NCBI GenBank assembly: GCA_963769045.1
Contig: CAVYKK010000012.1
Span: forward strand, 12,562 to 76,561
DNA from: Methanocella_A sp963769045
GTDB lineage: Archaea > Halobacteriota > Methanocellia > Methanocellales > Methanocellaceae
Direction: 5' to 3'
DNA: 64,000 bases
The notes beneath the pieces are model-generated. The model was not told the origin of the DNA and did no database searches. It saw only the letters and a program-made list of their open reading frames with translations. The translations under genes were made by a program, and so were the position numbers. Shown here one piece after another: positions 7,836 to 16,686 of the stretch; within the stretch, counting starts at the first letter, position 1, and each line of letters opens with the position of its first letter.

Positions 7836-8741
7836 ATGTCAGGAACCAGTGAGAACGCGTTACCGGCGCAGGAGTGCTCATCGTGCAAGGACGGCCAGGG
7901 CTCCAGCCGGTGTGCCACGTGCCCGTCGAAGTCGCCGGAGAAACAGGCCCAGAAAACGGCACAGCAGCAGGCCATCGAGCAACGTCTCAAGCTCGTGAAG
8001 CACCGCATCGCCATCGTGAGCGGCAAGGGCGGCGTGGGCAAGAGCACGATCACCGCCAGCCTGGCGCTCAACTTATCCATGATGGGCTACAAGGTAGGCA
8101 TCCTTGACGCAGACGTGAGCGGCCCGAACATCCCCCACCTGCTCGGCCTCGAAGGGCGGCATCTCGAAGGCTCGGCGCTGGGCCTGGAGCCTGTCACGTC
8201 CCGCAACGGGATCAAGGCGATATCCTCCGAGTTCGTCCTGACCACCAGCGACACGCCCATGCTGTGGCGCGGCCCCATGCGGACGTCGCTCGTCACCCAG
8301 TTCATTACGGACGTCAACTGGGGCGAGCTGGACTACCTGTTGATCGACCTGCCGCCGGGCACCGGCGACGAGCCGATGAGCGTCATGCAGCTCATACCGC
8401 TGGACGGCATAATCATCGTGAGCACGTCCTCCAACCTGTCCATCCTCGACGTGAGCAAGATCATCAACATGGCGAAGACGATCAACGTCCCGGTGATCGG
8501 GCTGGTCGAGAACATGTCCTACATGTGCTGCCCGGACTGTGACAAGAAGATAAAGCTGTTCGGGGAGAGCAAAGTTGAGAAGTTGGCGAAACAATACGGG
8601 CTCAACCTGATCGGGGAAGTCCCGCTCGACCCGATGAACAACGGCCGGGACGAGTTGCCTGCCGACGGGAAATCGCTTATCGTGACTGCTGTCAAAGGCA
8701 TCGCGATAAAAGTCGTCGATTACGCCGAGCACGGTCGCTGA
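7836..8741 (+). CDS. Mrp/Nbp35-family Fe-S cluster carrier ATPase
   Basis: A 301-residue P-loop ATPase of the Mrp/Nbp35 (ApbC) group, which binds a [4Fe-4S] cluster between two subunits and passes it to target proteins. The deviant Walker A SGKGGVGKST lies near residue 62, switch motif DADVSGPNIPHL near 93 and LLIDLPPGTGDEP near 170. The bridging cysteine motif is MSYMCCPDC near 230. The N-terminal extension has four to five cysteines (CSSCKDGQGSSRCATCP), as in Nbp35. A TATA box (AAATATTTAATA, 7803-7814) lies about 25 bases before the ATG and there is no ribosome binding site, so the message is probably leaderless. Confidence 0.92.
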   Translation: MSGTSENALPAQECSSCKDGQGSSRCATCPSKSPEKQAQKTAQQQAIEQRLKLVKHRIAIVSGKGGVGKSTITASLALNLSMMGYKVGILDADVSGPNIPHLLGLEGRHLEGSALGLEPVTSRNGIKAISSEFVLTTSDTPMLWRGPMRTSLVTQFITDVNWGELDYLLIDLPPGTGDEPMSVMQLIPLDGIIIVSTSSNLSILDVSKIINMAKTINVPVIGLVENMSYMCCPDCDKKIKLFGESKVEKLAKQYGLNLIGEVPLDPMNNGRDELPADGKSLIVTAVKGIAIKVVDYAEHGR

Positions 8742-8745
8742 TCTG

Positions 8746-8988
8746 TCAGTCGGCTATTACCGGGCAGGTATTCTTCCCCAGCAGCGCATAGATTACGCAC
8801 CACCCGTACAGGGCTTCGAGGATGGAGAAGGCGCCGATGAGCACGATGAGGGCTCCGACCCAGATGTTGATCCGGTAGGTTACGTATATTCCTATGGCTG
8901 AGAGGATCATGCCGATGCCAAACCGGATCATCCGGTCTCGTGCGCCGATGTTCGGCCTCATGAGACCGGGATTGGCGTCAGTGCCCAT
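8746..8988 (-). CDS. DUF2892 (YgaP-like) small membrane protein
   Basis: An 80-residue protein with a two-helix membrane hairpin of the DUF2892 type (NIGARDRMIRFGIGMILSAI at residues 13-32, then GALIVLIGAFSILEALYGWC). These occur alone or as the membrane part of rhodanese proteins. Converges with the mrp gene, with four bases between the stops. A related gene lies at 9161. Confidence 0.8.
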   Translation of the reverse strand: MGTDANPGLMRPNIGARDRMIRFGIGMILSAIGIYVTYRINIWVGALIVLIGAFSILEALYGWCVIYALLGKNTCPVIAD

Positions 8989-9160
8989 AAAATAATCCGC
9001 AATAACAAGCAGCCCGCCATTTTCAAACTGCGCAGATGCCGATTAAGGCTCAGTGCCGCTACTGGAGACTATGGCACGAGGCAACGCTTCGTGCCCGGGA
9101 CATCGCGGGGGAAGTCCTCGACTTCGCCGGGCGACACAGATAAAGATACTATAGCTTTTG

Positions 9161-9415
9161 CTAGTCGTCATCAATTTCAATTCTTTTATCTATTAAGGAC
9201 TCGATATTGCCGCCATCCGGCTTGATCCAGGCCTCGGCCAGTACACCCGTGAGTGCCCACCCTGCACAGCCCTCGAAGACCGTGAACGCGCCGATCCCGA
9301 GGACCAGCAGCCCGGGCAACAGACTGACCAGTGTCGCGTAGATGCCGACGGCCACGATTATGAGGCCCATGCTAGTCCGTAAAATCCGTTCAGTCCTGCT
9401 CAGGTTCTGCTTCAT
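9161..9415 (-). CDS. DUF2892 (YgaP-like) small membrane protein
   Basis: An 84-residue paralogue of the gene at 8746: two membrane helices, NLSRTERILRTSMGLIIVAV at the start and FTVFEGCAGWALTGVL in the second. The charged C-terminus after residue 62 is unrelated. Role unknown. Confidence 0.75.
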   Translation of the reverse strand: MKQNLSRTERILRTSMGLIIVAVGIYATLVSLLPGLLVLGIGAFTVFEGCAGWALTGVLAEAWIKPDGGNIESLIDKRIEIDDD

Positions 9416-9595
9416 GATCGGTGTTCAACTCCCGCGATGAAAAACCGGTCCGGAAAGTTCGCGCATGCCCCGGGTCATTTACCTGTGTAATCACCGGAGC
9501 ATCGGGCACAGGAGGCGCCAGGGCGCGGAGGGCACATAGGGCATTGAGGCTGTGAGAAATGTTCAGCGACGCACACTTTGTGGCCTTATGCCAGC

Positions 9596-9733
9596 CTATT
9601 TTCCGCCCGCGTTTTTCACCGCCCTCGCCGCCCGCTTGAGGGCCTTGATGGCATTAAGGACGGCGAAACCTGCGATCACCAGACCTGCGCCGAATTTTAT
9701 AATCTTTCCGAGGCCGCTTTTTTTCCCTGCCAT
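9596..9733 (-). CDS. Tiny membrane/amphipathic protein
   Basis: A 45-residue reading frame starting MAGKKSGLGKIIKFGAGLVI and ending KRAARAVKNAGGK. It has one hydrophobic helix flanked by lysines and arginines. The centre (LVIAGFAVLNAIK) resembles the next gene (ALAIAGFAIYELSRMMKRK), so the two are probably paralogues, and the pattern supports both being real. No strong ribosome binding site is visible. Confidence 0.5.
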   Translation of the reverse strand: MAGKKSGLGKIIKFGAGLVIAGFAVLNAIKALKRAARAVKNAGGK

Positions 9734-9799
9734 ATGGCTCAGGTCTTCACGCAGGAATAAAAGGCCGCGTCAGCTTTTTACCGGCGCGGCGGGCCTGAG

Positions 9800-9976
9800 T
9801 TACAGGTTATAGATACTGCGATAGTCCCCAGGCTCCCTTGGCGTTGTCTGGTAACTGCCCATATCGGTCTGGATGGTCTCTGTCTTTCGCTTCATCATCC
9901 GGGAAAGCTCGTATATGGCGAAACCTGCGATGGCTAAAGCTGCGGTGTATTTGATCGCTTTCTTCACTGCACCCAT
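9800..9976 (-). CDS. Small single-helix membrane protein
   Basis: A 58-residue protein, MGAVKKAIKYTAALAIAGFA, with one membrane helix followed by a basic stretch and a polar tail. I take the ATG at 9976 because GGGGA lies six bases before it; the ATG at 9982 is too close to that site. Paralogue of the gene at 9596. Function unknown. Confidence 0.6.
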   Translation of the reverse strand: MGAVKKAIKYTAALAIAGFAIYELSRMMKRKTETIQTDMGSYQTTPREPGDYRSIYNL

Positions 9977-10121
9977 GTTCATTCCCCATTGACTACAATG
10001 TTGCCGCGTAAAAAATGGTCTGCCGGGATTTCGCCGGCAGATCCGGACTTCGACGTGTCGCGCTGGTTCTGCCCGACCAGACACCGATGGTATCCATGGC
10101 CGGATTTCCTGCTTTTTTCCA

Positions 10122-11051
10122 TTATGCAGGCGGGGCTATAGGCAGGTATGACTTATCGACGTAGTCGGGTATGGCAATGTTATTGGTATGTGTGCCCGGA
10201 GAGGTAGCGTTGACGATGGCGAACCACATGTGACCGACCCCGTTAGCATCGGTAATCTCAGCCGTCACGTTATAGATCCCGGACGGCACCCGGTCGAACC
10301 GGTAGCTGCCCAGCGCATCGCGATCGCGGACAGTATTGGAGATCTGCGGGTTGTTCTCCACGTCTGCAATCCGGTCGTTGATGAACCATCCCGAGTCGTT
10401 GATGTGGCCTTCCCGCAGCGTGACGCGGGCGCCCGGCACACCGTTCTTGTTCTTATCCGTGACCATGCCCGCGACCATGCCCCAGTTGTGGTCAGCGGCC
10501 GAAGCGTTCCCGCTGTCGGGCGTGACAACATCTGCGCTGCCGTTTACGGGCCGGGGACTCGGGGTGGCTTCTGCCGTGTCCGCAAGGCCGCCGATGATAA
10601 TGTCGGGGATGGCTATATTCGCAATCGTTGCCCCGGACTGGCTAACGTTCGCAAAACGGAACCACCGGTGGCTAATTCCCGCCGCGTCGACATACTCGGC
10701 CGTCACGTTATATAACCCCGGCAGGACACCGATAAAGATGTATGTGCCGATGGCGGCTACGGTCGTGTCCCCGTTGGTTGCCTTTGGATTGTCGCTTATG
10801 GCAACCGGGTTCGCATTGACGTACATGCCGGTAGCATTGTCGAGGCGCATTTCCCACAGCTCCACCGTGGCGCCGGGGATGCCATTCAGTTTCTTGTCGG
10901 TGACGATACCGCCGATCGTGGCCATCCCTCCGGCTGTATCGATATCGGCGGAGCCGTCGCCACTGGCGAGGCCGCCCCCGTTGTTGAATGCGATATACGT
11001 GGCCGCAACGGCCACGAAGCAAAAGATGACGGCTACGACCGCCACTTCCAT
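10122..11051 (-). CDS. Membrane-anchored surface protein with two carboxypeptidase-regulatory-like domains
   Basis: A 309-residue protein. Residues 2-24 are one hydrophobic helix, an uncleaved anchor or pilin-like signal; the rest is outside the cell. Two repeats of about 110 residues follow (near 45-150 and 190-300). Each starts G(G/M)(I/V)(V/T)TDKK(L/N)(K/N)GIPGA or similar, ends SGIYNVTAE(I/Y)(T/V)DA(N/A)G, and is rich in Asn-X-Ser/Thr glycosylation sites. These are beta-sandwich domains of the carboxypeptidase D regulatory fold, common in archaeal surface proteins. A linker of TPSPRP-type sequence separates them. Confidence 0.72.
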   Translation of the reverse strand: MEVAVVAVIFCFVAVAATYIAFNNGGGLASGDGSADIDTAGGMATIGGIVTDKKLNGIPGATVELWEMRLDNATGMYVNANPVAISDNPKATNGDTTVAAIGTYIFIGVLPGLYNVTAEYVDAAGISHRWFRFANVSQSGATIANIAIPDIIIGGLADTAEATPSPRPVNGSADVVTPDSGNASAADHNWGMVAGMVTDKNKNGVPGARVTLREGHINDSGWFINDRIADVENNPQISNTVRDRDALGSYRFDRVPSGIYNVTAEITDANGVGHMWFAIVNATSPGTHTNNIAIPDYVDKSYLPIAPPA

Positions 11052-11166
11052 TACTTTCGTATGAACACTTCCTGTGAAATTTCAGTTCACAGATAAGAAT
11101 AAAAAAGAGGTTAATAAATAGGCTCTCTCACAATCTATTAATGCCTTGCAGCACGCGGATACGGTT

Positions 11167-12249
11167 TTATTTCTGGATAATAACCGTGACGATATCGCCG
11201 TCGAGCAGCCCGTGGTCGAGCCCGACCCGCTGGCCGGCGTGCTTGGCCGAGTCGCCCCAGACCCTTGCGTAGCGGAACTTCCGGCGGAAGTCCTTGTGCA
11301 GGCGGTCGCATATGTCGCCGACGGTGCTGCCTTCCCGCATGATCATCGGCTCATCGAGGTCCGCCTGTTCGCCCTGCGGCTTGAGGTAGACGTTGATGAA
11401 GCCCAGCGTGTCATAGATCTCTTCCCTGAGCACGTCGAGATTCATGTCCAGGTCAGCCGATATCTCGATGGCTTCGGGCATGTGCTTCATGTGGTTCCGG
11501 TCGGCGAGGTCGATCTTGTTGATCACCATCAGGGCGGGTATGTACACACGGTTGCCCCGCACAACGTCGATGATCTGGTCGGAGGACACGTCCTCCCTGA
11601 TGTTGACCAGAGCGTTATGGATCTTGTACTCGCTGAGGATAGTCTTGATCGTCTCGTGGTCGATGCTGAGCTCGACCGTCGAGGACACCATCACGCCGCC
11701 CCTGAGCGTCCGGGTGATCGTCACGTCGGGCGGCCGCTGGTTGATGCGGATGCCCGCATCGTACAGCTCTTTCTCCAGCACGGGCAGCTGCTGGTAGTTG
11801 AACACGTCGATCAGCAGCACGATGAGGTCGCAGGAGCGGATGACCGAGATGACCTCGCGGCCTTTGCCGCGGCCTGCCGCCGCGCCCTTGACCAGCCCGG
11901 GCAGGTCGAGGACCTGGATCTTGGCATCCTTATACTCCATGACGCCGGGAATGACGTCCAGCGTGGTGAACTCGTAGGCGCCGACCTCGGAATGCGCGTC
12001 GGTCAGCTTGTTAATGAGCGTGGACTTGCCTACCGAAGGAAAGCCGACTAGCGTAACGGTAGCGTCGCCACTCTTCTTGACGCTGTAGCCTCCCGCGCCG
12101 CCGCCCTTGGACATTGCCTGCTTGATGAGATCGTCCTTGAGACGGGCCATCTTCGCCTTGAGGCGGCCGAGGTGGTGCTCCGTAGCCTTGTTTTTTTGAG
12201 TTTTGTCGATTTCCTCTTGAATCGCCCTTACTTCTTCCTCGATCGTCAT
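11167..12249 (-). CDS. DRG-family GTPase (Obg superfamily)
   Basis: A 360-residue GTPase of the developmentally regulated (DRG/Rbg) family, universal in archaea and eukaryotes and linked to ribosomes. The N-terminal helical part is followed by G1 GFPSVGKST (near 68), G2 TTLD, G3 DLPGLVKGAAAGRGKG and G4 NKIDLAD (near 245). The C-terminal TGS domain ends VGLDHGLLDGDIVTVIIQK. Full length for the family. tRNA-His lies 35 bases upstream on the same strand. Confidence 0.93.
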   Translation of the reverse strand: MTIEEEVRAIQEEIDKTQKNKATEHHLGRLKAKMARLKDDLIKQAMSKGGGAGGYSVKKSGDATVTLVGFPSVGKSTLINKLTDAHSEVGAYEFTTLDVIPGVMEYKDAKIQVLDLPGLVKGAAAGRGKGREVISVIRSCDLIVLLIDVFNYQQLPVLEKELYDAGIRINQRPPDVTITRTLRGGVMVSSTVELSIDHETIKTILSEYKIHNALVNIREDVSSDQIIDVVRGNRVYIPALMVINKIDLADRNHMKHMPEAIEISADLDMNLDVLREEIYDTLGFINVYLKPQGEQADLDEPMIMREGSTVGDICDRLHKDFRRKFRYARVWGDSAKHAGQRVGLDHGLLDGDIVTVIIQK

Positions 12250-12283
12250 ATCTTTAAAATCCCTTTTTTAAAAAGGCCGAAAG

Positions 12284-12356
12284 GGCCGGGACCGGGATTC
12301 GAACCCGGCTCATGGGATCCACAGTCCCGTAGGATGGCCAACTACCCCATCCCGGC
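12284..12356 (-). tRNA. tRNA-His (GUG)
   Basis: On the minus strand the 73 bases fold as a cloverleaf. The acceptor is GCCGGGA with TCCCGGC, and the anticodon arm is GGGA-CTGTGGA-TCCC with GTG at the anticodon. The T arm is CCGGG-TTCGAAT-CCCGG and the discriminator is C, as usual for tRNA-His. CCA is not encoded, and the extra 5' G is not encoded either (the base before is T), so it must be added after transcription or created by processing. Confidence 0.95.
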
Positions 12357-12409
12357 AAAAGCAACACCACTACTGATTTTCACTTTAATAAAGCTTATGG
12401 TCACCCATT

Positions 12410-12450
12410 GGACACGGAGGGCACAAAGGCTACGGAGGCCACAAAGGTCA
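12410..12450. repeat. GG(A/C)CACAAAGG-type intergenic repeat
   Basis: Short degenerate units (GGACACGGAGG, GCACAAAGGC, TACGGAGGCC, ACAAAGGTC) in tandem. The same family occurs at 9497-9551, 15479-15579 and 31906-32043, always between genes. Confidence 0.5.
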
Positions 12451-12586
12451 ATAATATGGCTCCGGCCACCGGTCAACAGGACGGGTACGTCGATTATTCC
12501 CCGGCTGACGCTGCGTGCGGTCGAGAATAAGTAACAGGCTCGCATTCCAGGCGTATACCTGGCTGCGGGAGGTCTTTTATAGAGCC

Positions 12587-13372
12587 TCAGGAAGTCCGCT
12601 CCCAGATGATACTGAACACGATGTTCATCAGGGAGACTGCCATCGGGTTCTCCGAGGTGATCCCTGTCATGGCATCCGGCACGGGCGGGATCCACATCAT
12701 TTCTTTGTCGTCGGCCAGGACGCCAAGAGCGTGCCGGAATTGTTCCGGCGATACCGGCATGGACGCGAACTTTGCCAGCAATGGCTCCAGTCCCCGGATG
12801 TCGATCGTGCTCGCGTCGTGGACATGGACCTCGGGAAACGCGTCCTTTATCATGGCCACGTTGTCCGGGCCGAAGGTCAGCACGTCGATGGGGTAGCCCC
12901 GGCCGACCACAAGCCCGAGGTACACGATGTACTCGCCGGGGAGGACAGCCTTGACCGAACGGCTGGCGCCTTCCAGCATCTCTTCCAGCTTGTGCTCCAC
13001 GTTCTCCCGGCCGAACAGCGTCCATAGTACGTTTGGGTAGTCCTGACTGATCCTCGACTTCTCCAGCTCGTCGAGCTCAAGGATAGCGACGTCTTCGGCT
13101 TTGCGGTGCACTTCGGTCATGTGCCGCAGCGCGATCTTCGGAGGCGTTGCCCTGTAGACGGCCGGGCGGGCGCTCATGATCTGGACCAGGCCTTTGTCGG
13201 TCAACGTTTTAAGGCTCTGGTAGACGCTTGGCTTCGGTATCTCCAGGTACTCGTAAATCTGTTTGGCTTCCGCTTTATCGAACATGACCAGTGCCGAGTA
13301 CACTTTCGCCTCATACTCAGTCAGCCCGAGCGTCTTCAAAGACTCGATAAGAGTGCCGGAAATTACAGACAT
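12587..13372 (-). CDS. TrmB-family transcriptional regulator
   Basis: A 261-residue regulator. Residues 5-75 are a TrmB-type winged helix (LGLTEYEAKVYSALVMFDKA, then EIPKPSVYQSLKTLTDKGLV). The rest is a ligand or sensor domain ending in SLMNIVFSIIWERTS. The start at 13372 has AGGTGG five bases upstream; an earlier in-frame start at 13405 would begin before that site. It is divergent from the ABC exporter at 13565. Two palindromes in the shared gap suggest it controls both itself and the exporter. Confidence 0.85.
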   Translation of the reverse strand: MSVISGTLIESLKTLGLTEYEAKVYSALVMFDKAEAKQIYEYLEIPKPSVYQSLKTLTDKGLVQIMSARPAVYRATPPKIALRHMTEVHRKAEDVAILELDELEKSRISQDYPNVLWTLFGRENVEHKLEEMLEGASRSVKAVLPGEYIVYLGLVVGRGYPIDVLTFGPDNVAMIKDAFPEVHVHDASTIDIRGLEPLLAKFASMPVSPEQFRHALGVLADDKEMMWIPPVPDAMTGITSENPMAVSLMNIVFSIIWERTS

Positions 13373-13411
13373 AGAGTGCCACCTGTTTGGCCATTTATTT
13401 GCCATATTATT

Positions 13412-13487
13412 TAGTAGTTATGTTTAAAACTACCTAACGCAAACTTTATATAACTTTCGATTGTAGTAGTTATTAATAAAACTACTG
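13412..13487. promoter_or_regulatory. Two palindromes in the TrmB/ABC divergent promoter
   Basis: GTAGTT with AACTAC (13414-13433) and AGTAGTT with AACTACT (13466-13485) are inverted repeats with AT-rich centres, 52 bases apart, on either side of a TATA-like CTTTATATAAC (13445-13455). They fit a regulator that represses both directions; the TrmB protein next door is the likely one. Confidence 0.65.
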
Positions 13488-13564
13488 CCTTTGGCTATGG
13501 TAATACCGGGAAAAAGTTCCTGAAGAGGCAAGTGTCATAATTGATTCGGGCATTATACGAATAA

Positions 13565-14362
13565 ATGCCTGGTGGCTGCGGAGGAATTGCTACGCTCTCC
13601 CAAGAAATTGTCCTTGAAAAAAGAGAGAAAGGCGAGAATATCATCGACTGTTCGGGCCTTACCATGAGGTTCGGCAAGATCACGGCGCTCGACGGCGTCG
13701 ACCTGAAGGTCGGCTACGGCGAGAACTTCGGCATGCTGGGCCCCAACGGCTCCGGCAAGACCACGCTGATACGGGTCCTGTGCGGCCTGTTAAAGCCGAC
13801 CGCGGGCTCGGCGACGGTGATGGGCCAGAGGATGCCATCGCGGGCGAACAACGCAGACATTGGCTATATGACCCAGATGGACGCCATGTACAACGACCTG
13901 TCCGTCCGGGAGAACGTACGGTTCTTCGCCTCCGTCTACGGGCTGAAGGGTAGGGAGCGGGAAGAGCGGATCGATGAAGTCCTCAAGGTCGCCGACCTTG
14001 ACAAACGCCAGAATAGCATCGTCGGCACGCTGTCAGGCGGCATGAAAAAGCGGGCATCCATGGCCTGCGTGCTGGTGCACCGCCCGAAGATACTGTTCCT
14101 CGACGAGCCCACCGTGGGCGTCGACCCGAAGCTACGGGCCCAGTTCTGGGACTACTTCAGGGAACTCAACAAACAAGGTGTCACCCTCATCGTCTCCACA
14201 CACATCATGGACGAGGCGGAACGCTGCGGGAGGCTGGCTTTCATACGGGACGGAAAGATACTGGAGACCGGCACCCCGGCCCAGCTGAAGGACCGGATGC
14301 AGTGCGCCACGCTCGAAGAAGCGTACATGTGCTACGCGGAGGGAAAGCATGGATCCGTCTAG
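13565..14362 (+). CDS. ABC transporter ATP-binding protein (ABC-2 exporter)
   Basis: A 265-residue ATPase of the DrrA/CcmA type. Walker A is GPNGSGKTT (near 60), Q-loop MTQMDAMYNDLSVREN, signature LSGGMKKRASMA (near 158), Walker B ILFLDEPTVGVD and the switch histidine in STHIMDEAERC. It would power the permease encoded next, whose start overlaps its end by 14 bases. The first ~25 residues before NIIDCSGLTMRFGK are unusual for the family and no ribosome binding site precedes 13565, so the true start could be a later non-ATG codon. Confidence 0.9.
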   Translation: MPGGCGGIATLSQEIVLEKREKGENIIDCSGLTMRFGKITALDGVDLKVGYGENFGMLGPNGSGKTTLIRVLCGLLKPTAGSATVMGQRMPSRANNADIGYMTQMDAMYNDLSVRENVRFFASVYGLKGREREERIDEVLKVADLDKRQNSIVGTLSGGMKKRASMACVLVHRPKILFLDEPTVGVDPKLRAQFWDYFRELNKQGVTLIVSTHIMDEAERCGRLAFIRDGKILETGTPAQLKDRMQCATLEEAYMCYAEGKHGSV

Positions 14363-15479
14363 GATTATTTCGCTGGCCCGCCGCATCGTCACACAGTGCG
14401 TGCGGGACAAGCGCACCTTCGCGCTGATCATCATCGTCCCGTCGCTGGTCATGGCGCTGCTCGGCTATTTCTATACGACAAACACCAGCAGCACGATCAC
14501 CATCGGGGTCGTGGACCAGGATCAGGGCGTCGGGCTGCTGAAGATGTCCGGTTTCGTCATCGACGAGCTGAAGCAGCAGCCGAACGTGACAGTAGTGCTG
14601 CTGGGCTCCGAAGACCCTGATCAGGCGATCAAAGATAAAAAGGTTGATGCGGCCGTCATTTTCGACAACGGCTTCACATCGGGCGTCCTGGCGGGAAAGC
14701 AGGCCAACATGGAAGTCGTCAGCGAGGGCACCGACCAGATGAAGACAGCGCTGGCTTCGAGGGCCGTGGGCAGTGCCGCCATGTCTGCCGTGGCAAAAAA
14801 AGTACAGAGCCAGGACTCGAACGCTTCCTCCGCGTTCCTGAACCTCGACAGCCGGACGATATACGCCACAGGCTATACCACGCTCGACCTGTTCGCGCCG
14901 TACCTGCTGGGCATCATCGCCTTCGCCTTCATCTTCATATTCACGGGCGTCACGTTCCTGCGGGAGCGGTCGTTCGGCACTATCGAGCGCCTGCTTGTAT
15001 CGCCGCTGACCCGCTCTGAGATGATCCTTGGCTACATGATCGGGTTCAGCGTGTTTGCGATCATCCAGTCGGCCATCATCCTCGCCTTCGCGCTCTTCGT
15101 CCTGAAGGTGAAGATCGCCGGCGACGTCTACGCCGTGGTCGTGCTGCAGCTGCTGCTGACCATCGTGAGCGTGAACCTGGGCATCTTCTTCAGCTCCTTC
15201 GCCCGGAACGAGTTCCAGGCGGTCCAGTTCATCCCGCTGCTCATCCTGCCGCAGGTGTTCCTGGACGGCATGTTCTGGCCCATCGCGACGCTGCCCAATT
15301 ACCTCCAGGTCTTCTCCTACATCATGCCCCTGACCTACGCCAACGATGCGCTGCAGAATATCATGGTGCGCGGCTACGGCCTCGGCTCGGTATGGGTGGA
15401 CCTCGTGGTGCTGCTGGCCTTCGCGGTCGTGATGATCGTGCTGTCGACGCTGAGCCTGAACAAGCAGCTCCAGGCATAG
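14349..15479 (+). CDS. ABC-2 type permease
   Basis: A 376-residue membrane protein. One helix lies near residues 20-45, then an extracytoplasmic part of about 140 residues (VGVVDQDQGVGLLKMSGFVI onward), then five to six helices from about residue 180. The conserved ABC-2 loop is FTGVTFLRERSFGTIERLLV followed by SPLTRSEMILGY. Substrates of such exporters include lipids, drugs and antibiotics; nothing here fixes which. Forms one operon with the ATPase. Confidence 0.88.
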   Translation: MDPSRIISLARRIVTQCVRDKRTFALIIIVPSLVMALLGYFYTTNTSSTITIGVVDQDQGVGLLKMSGFVIDELKQQPNVTVVLLGSEDPDQAIKDKKVDAAVIFDNGFTSGVLAGKQANMEVVSEGTDQMKTALASRAVGSAAMSAVAKKVQSQDSNASSAFLNLDSRTIYATGYTTLDLFAPYLLGIIAFAFIFIFTGVTFLRERSFGTIERLLVSPLTRSEMILGYMIGFSVFAIIQSAIILAFALFVLKVKIAGDVYAVVVLQLLLTIVSVNLGIFFSSFARNEFQAVQFIPLLILPQVFLDGMFWPIATLPNYLQVFSYIMPLTYANDALQNIMVRGYGLGSVWVDLVVLLAFAVVMIVLSTLSLNKQLQA

Positions 15480-15579
15480 GACACAGAGGGCATTGAGGGG
15501 CAAGCGTATACATCTTTATCCGGGCTATGCATCCTCCGTGCCCTTTGTGCCCTTTGTGCCCTTTGTGCCCTCCGTGTCC
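15479..15579. repeat. Inverted pair of CACAAAGG-type repeats
   Basis: GGACACAGAGGGCATTGAGG (15479-15498) faces three to four tandem units of CCCTTTGTG ending CTCCGTGTCC at 15579, which are its inverted complement. The pair could form a hairpin after the ABC operon. Member of the family noted at 12410. Confidence 0.55.
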
Positions 15580-15661
15580 AATGCTAGATAAAGGCTTTTA
15601 TATACGGTGAACATGTCCTAATACTGCGTACGGGAATCGCCCGTGCGGAAGATGACGGTGT

Positions 15662-16183
15662 ATGAGAAGGAAAAATGATAAGATCATCGTCTTTGGCATG
15701 ATCGCTGTCGGCGTCCTCGCCATGGTCGGCGTGGTCGCGATACTGGGCATCGGCACCTACGTCTATACGAGCGAGAAGCCATCGCCGACGCCGGCACCGA
15801 CACCGACGGCAGTGCCGGTGGCAACGGCGATGCCGGTGACAGACCTGAACAAAACGTTCGAGATTAAAAAAGTGCTCAGCGACGGGGCCAGCAGGACCTA
15901 TACGCTCGATATCGGGCTAAAGCCCGGTGTGGCGCCGGTCGATATGAGCAAAGTGACCGTACAGGTCGTGGCGGATGGCAAGGCCTATGACGTCTGGGAC
16001 TTCAGCCATGGCGAGCACATCTCCACAGGTAACGGCGACGTCATCCTCAGCGAGGGTGAGACGTTTACGCTGACCATTTATCTGCCACAGGCAAAGGTGC
16101 CGCTGCAGACCGACCCGCTGATGCAGGTCATCATCCTTGTGAACGGACAGCAGGCAATGTCGCGCGACGTGTTTGCCGTTTAG
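15662..16183 (+). CDS. Membrane-anchored surface protein, pilin-like N-terminus
   Basis: A 173-residue protein with one N-terminal helix (residues 8-33, after MRRKNDK), then a Pro/Thr/Ala linker (PSPTPAPTPTAVPVATAMPV) and a ~110-residue beta-rich domain outside the cell. A charged start followed directly by a hydrophobic helix is also seen in archaeal type IV pilins, but I see no clear class III cleavage motif. Function unknown. Confidence 0.65.
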   Translation: MRRKNDKIIVFGMIAVGVLAMVGVVAILGIGTYVYTSEKPSPTPAPTPTAVPVATAMPVTDLNKTFEIKKVLSDGASRTYTLDIGLKPGVAPVDMSKVTVQVVADGKAYDVWDFSHGEHISTGNGDVILSEGETFTLTIYLPQAKVPLQTDPLMQVIILVNGQQAMSRDVFAV

Positions 16184-16197
16184 CCATTAATAAAAAA

Positions 16198-16686
16198 TTA
16201 GTTATCAAATTTTTGCCAGTCGGGATCTAGTCCAACTAAAATATTTTCTTTGAAACATGATTCTAACTCTTTTGAGTATGGGTTTTCACGACGAGGTTTA
16301 TAGTGGATTTTTATCCGATTATTGCTATCTAAACTAACTAAACCAATATTAGCGACCTTAAAATCATCGATATGCGTTAAAGCCGGTTTAATATAATCAG
16401 AGTCTAGAATTACCCACGATGTATCCGCAAAAGCTTTATATCGATAGGCTTGGGCAATAGCTTTTTTCCACTTAGAAAGTTTAGCTTCAAAAGCAAAGGT
16501 GCATCTGATTTTTTGTTTTCCTTTATTTGATTTATTTACATTTGCTATTACAAAATCGGGAATCCCAAATAATCCATCTAATTCTTTTTTGTAATAAGTT
16601 TGGTGACTATGTGAGTTGGTCAATTGCTTAATAGGCAGGTTAGAGAGAGCACTTTCAACAAGATCTTTTTCTTTTAGATAAGCCAT
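16198..16686 (-). CDS. PD-(D/E)XK nuclease-like protein, third gene of AT-rich cassette
   Basis: A 162-residue protein. The part LFGIPDFVIANVNKS (residues ~34-48), followed by CTFAFEAKLSKWKKAIAQAY (near 62-81) and WVILDSDY, has the order D ... ExK and a following helix typical of PD-(D/E)XK endonuclease folds. Apart from this core there is no recognisable domain. Its ATG follows the stop of the previous gene without a gap, so translation is coupled. Markedly more AT-rich than the flanking genes, a sign of transfer. Could also be an inactive nuclease fold used for binding. Confidence 0.55.
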   Translation of the reverse strand: MAYLKEKDLVESALSNLPIKQLTNSHSHQTYYKKELDGLFGIPDFVIANVNKSNKGKQKIRCTFAFEAKLSKWKKAIAQAYRYKAFADTSWVILDSDYIKPALTHIDDFKVANIGLVSLDSNNRIKIHYKPRRENPYSKELESCFKENILVGLDPDWQKFDN

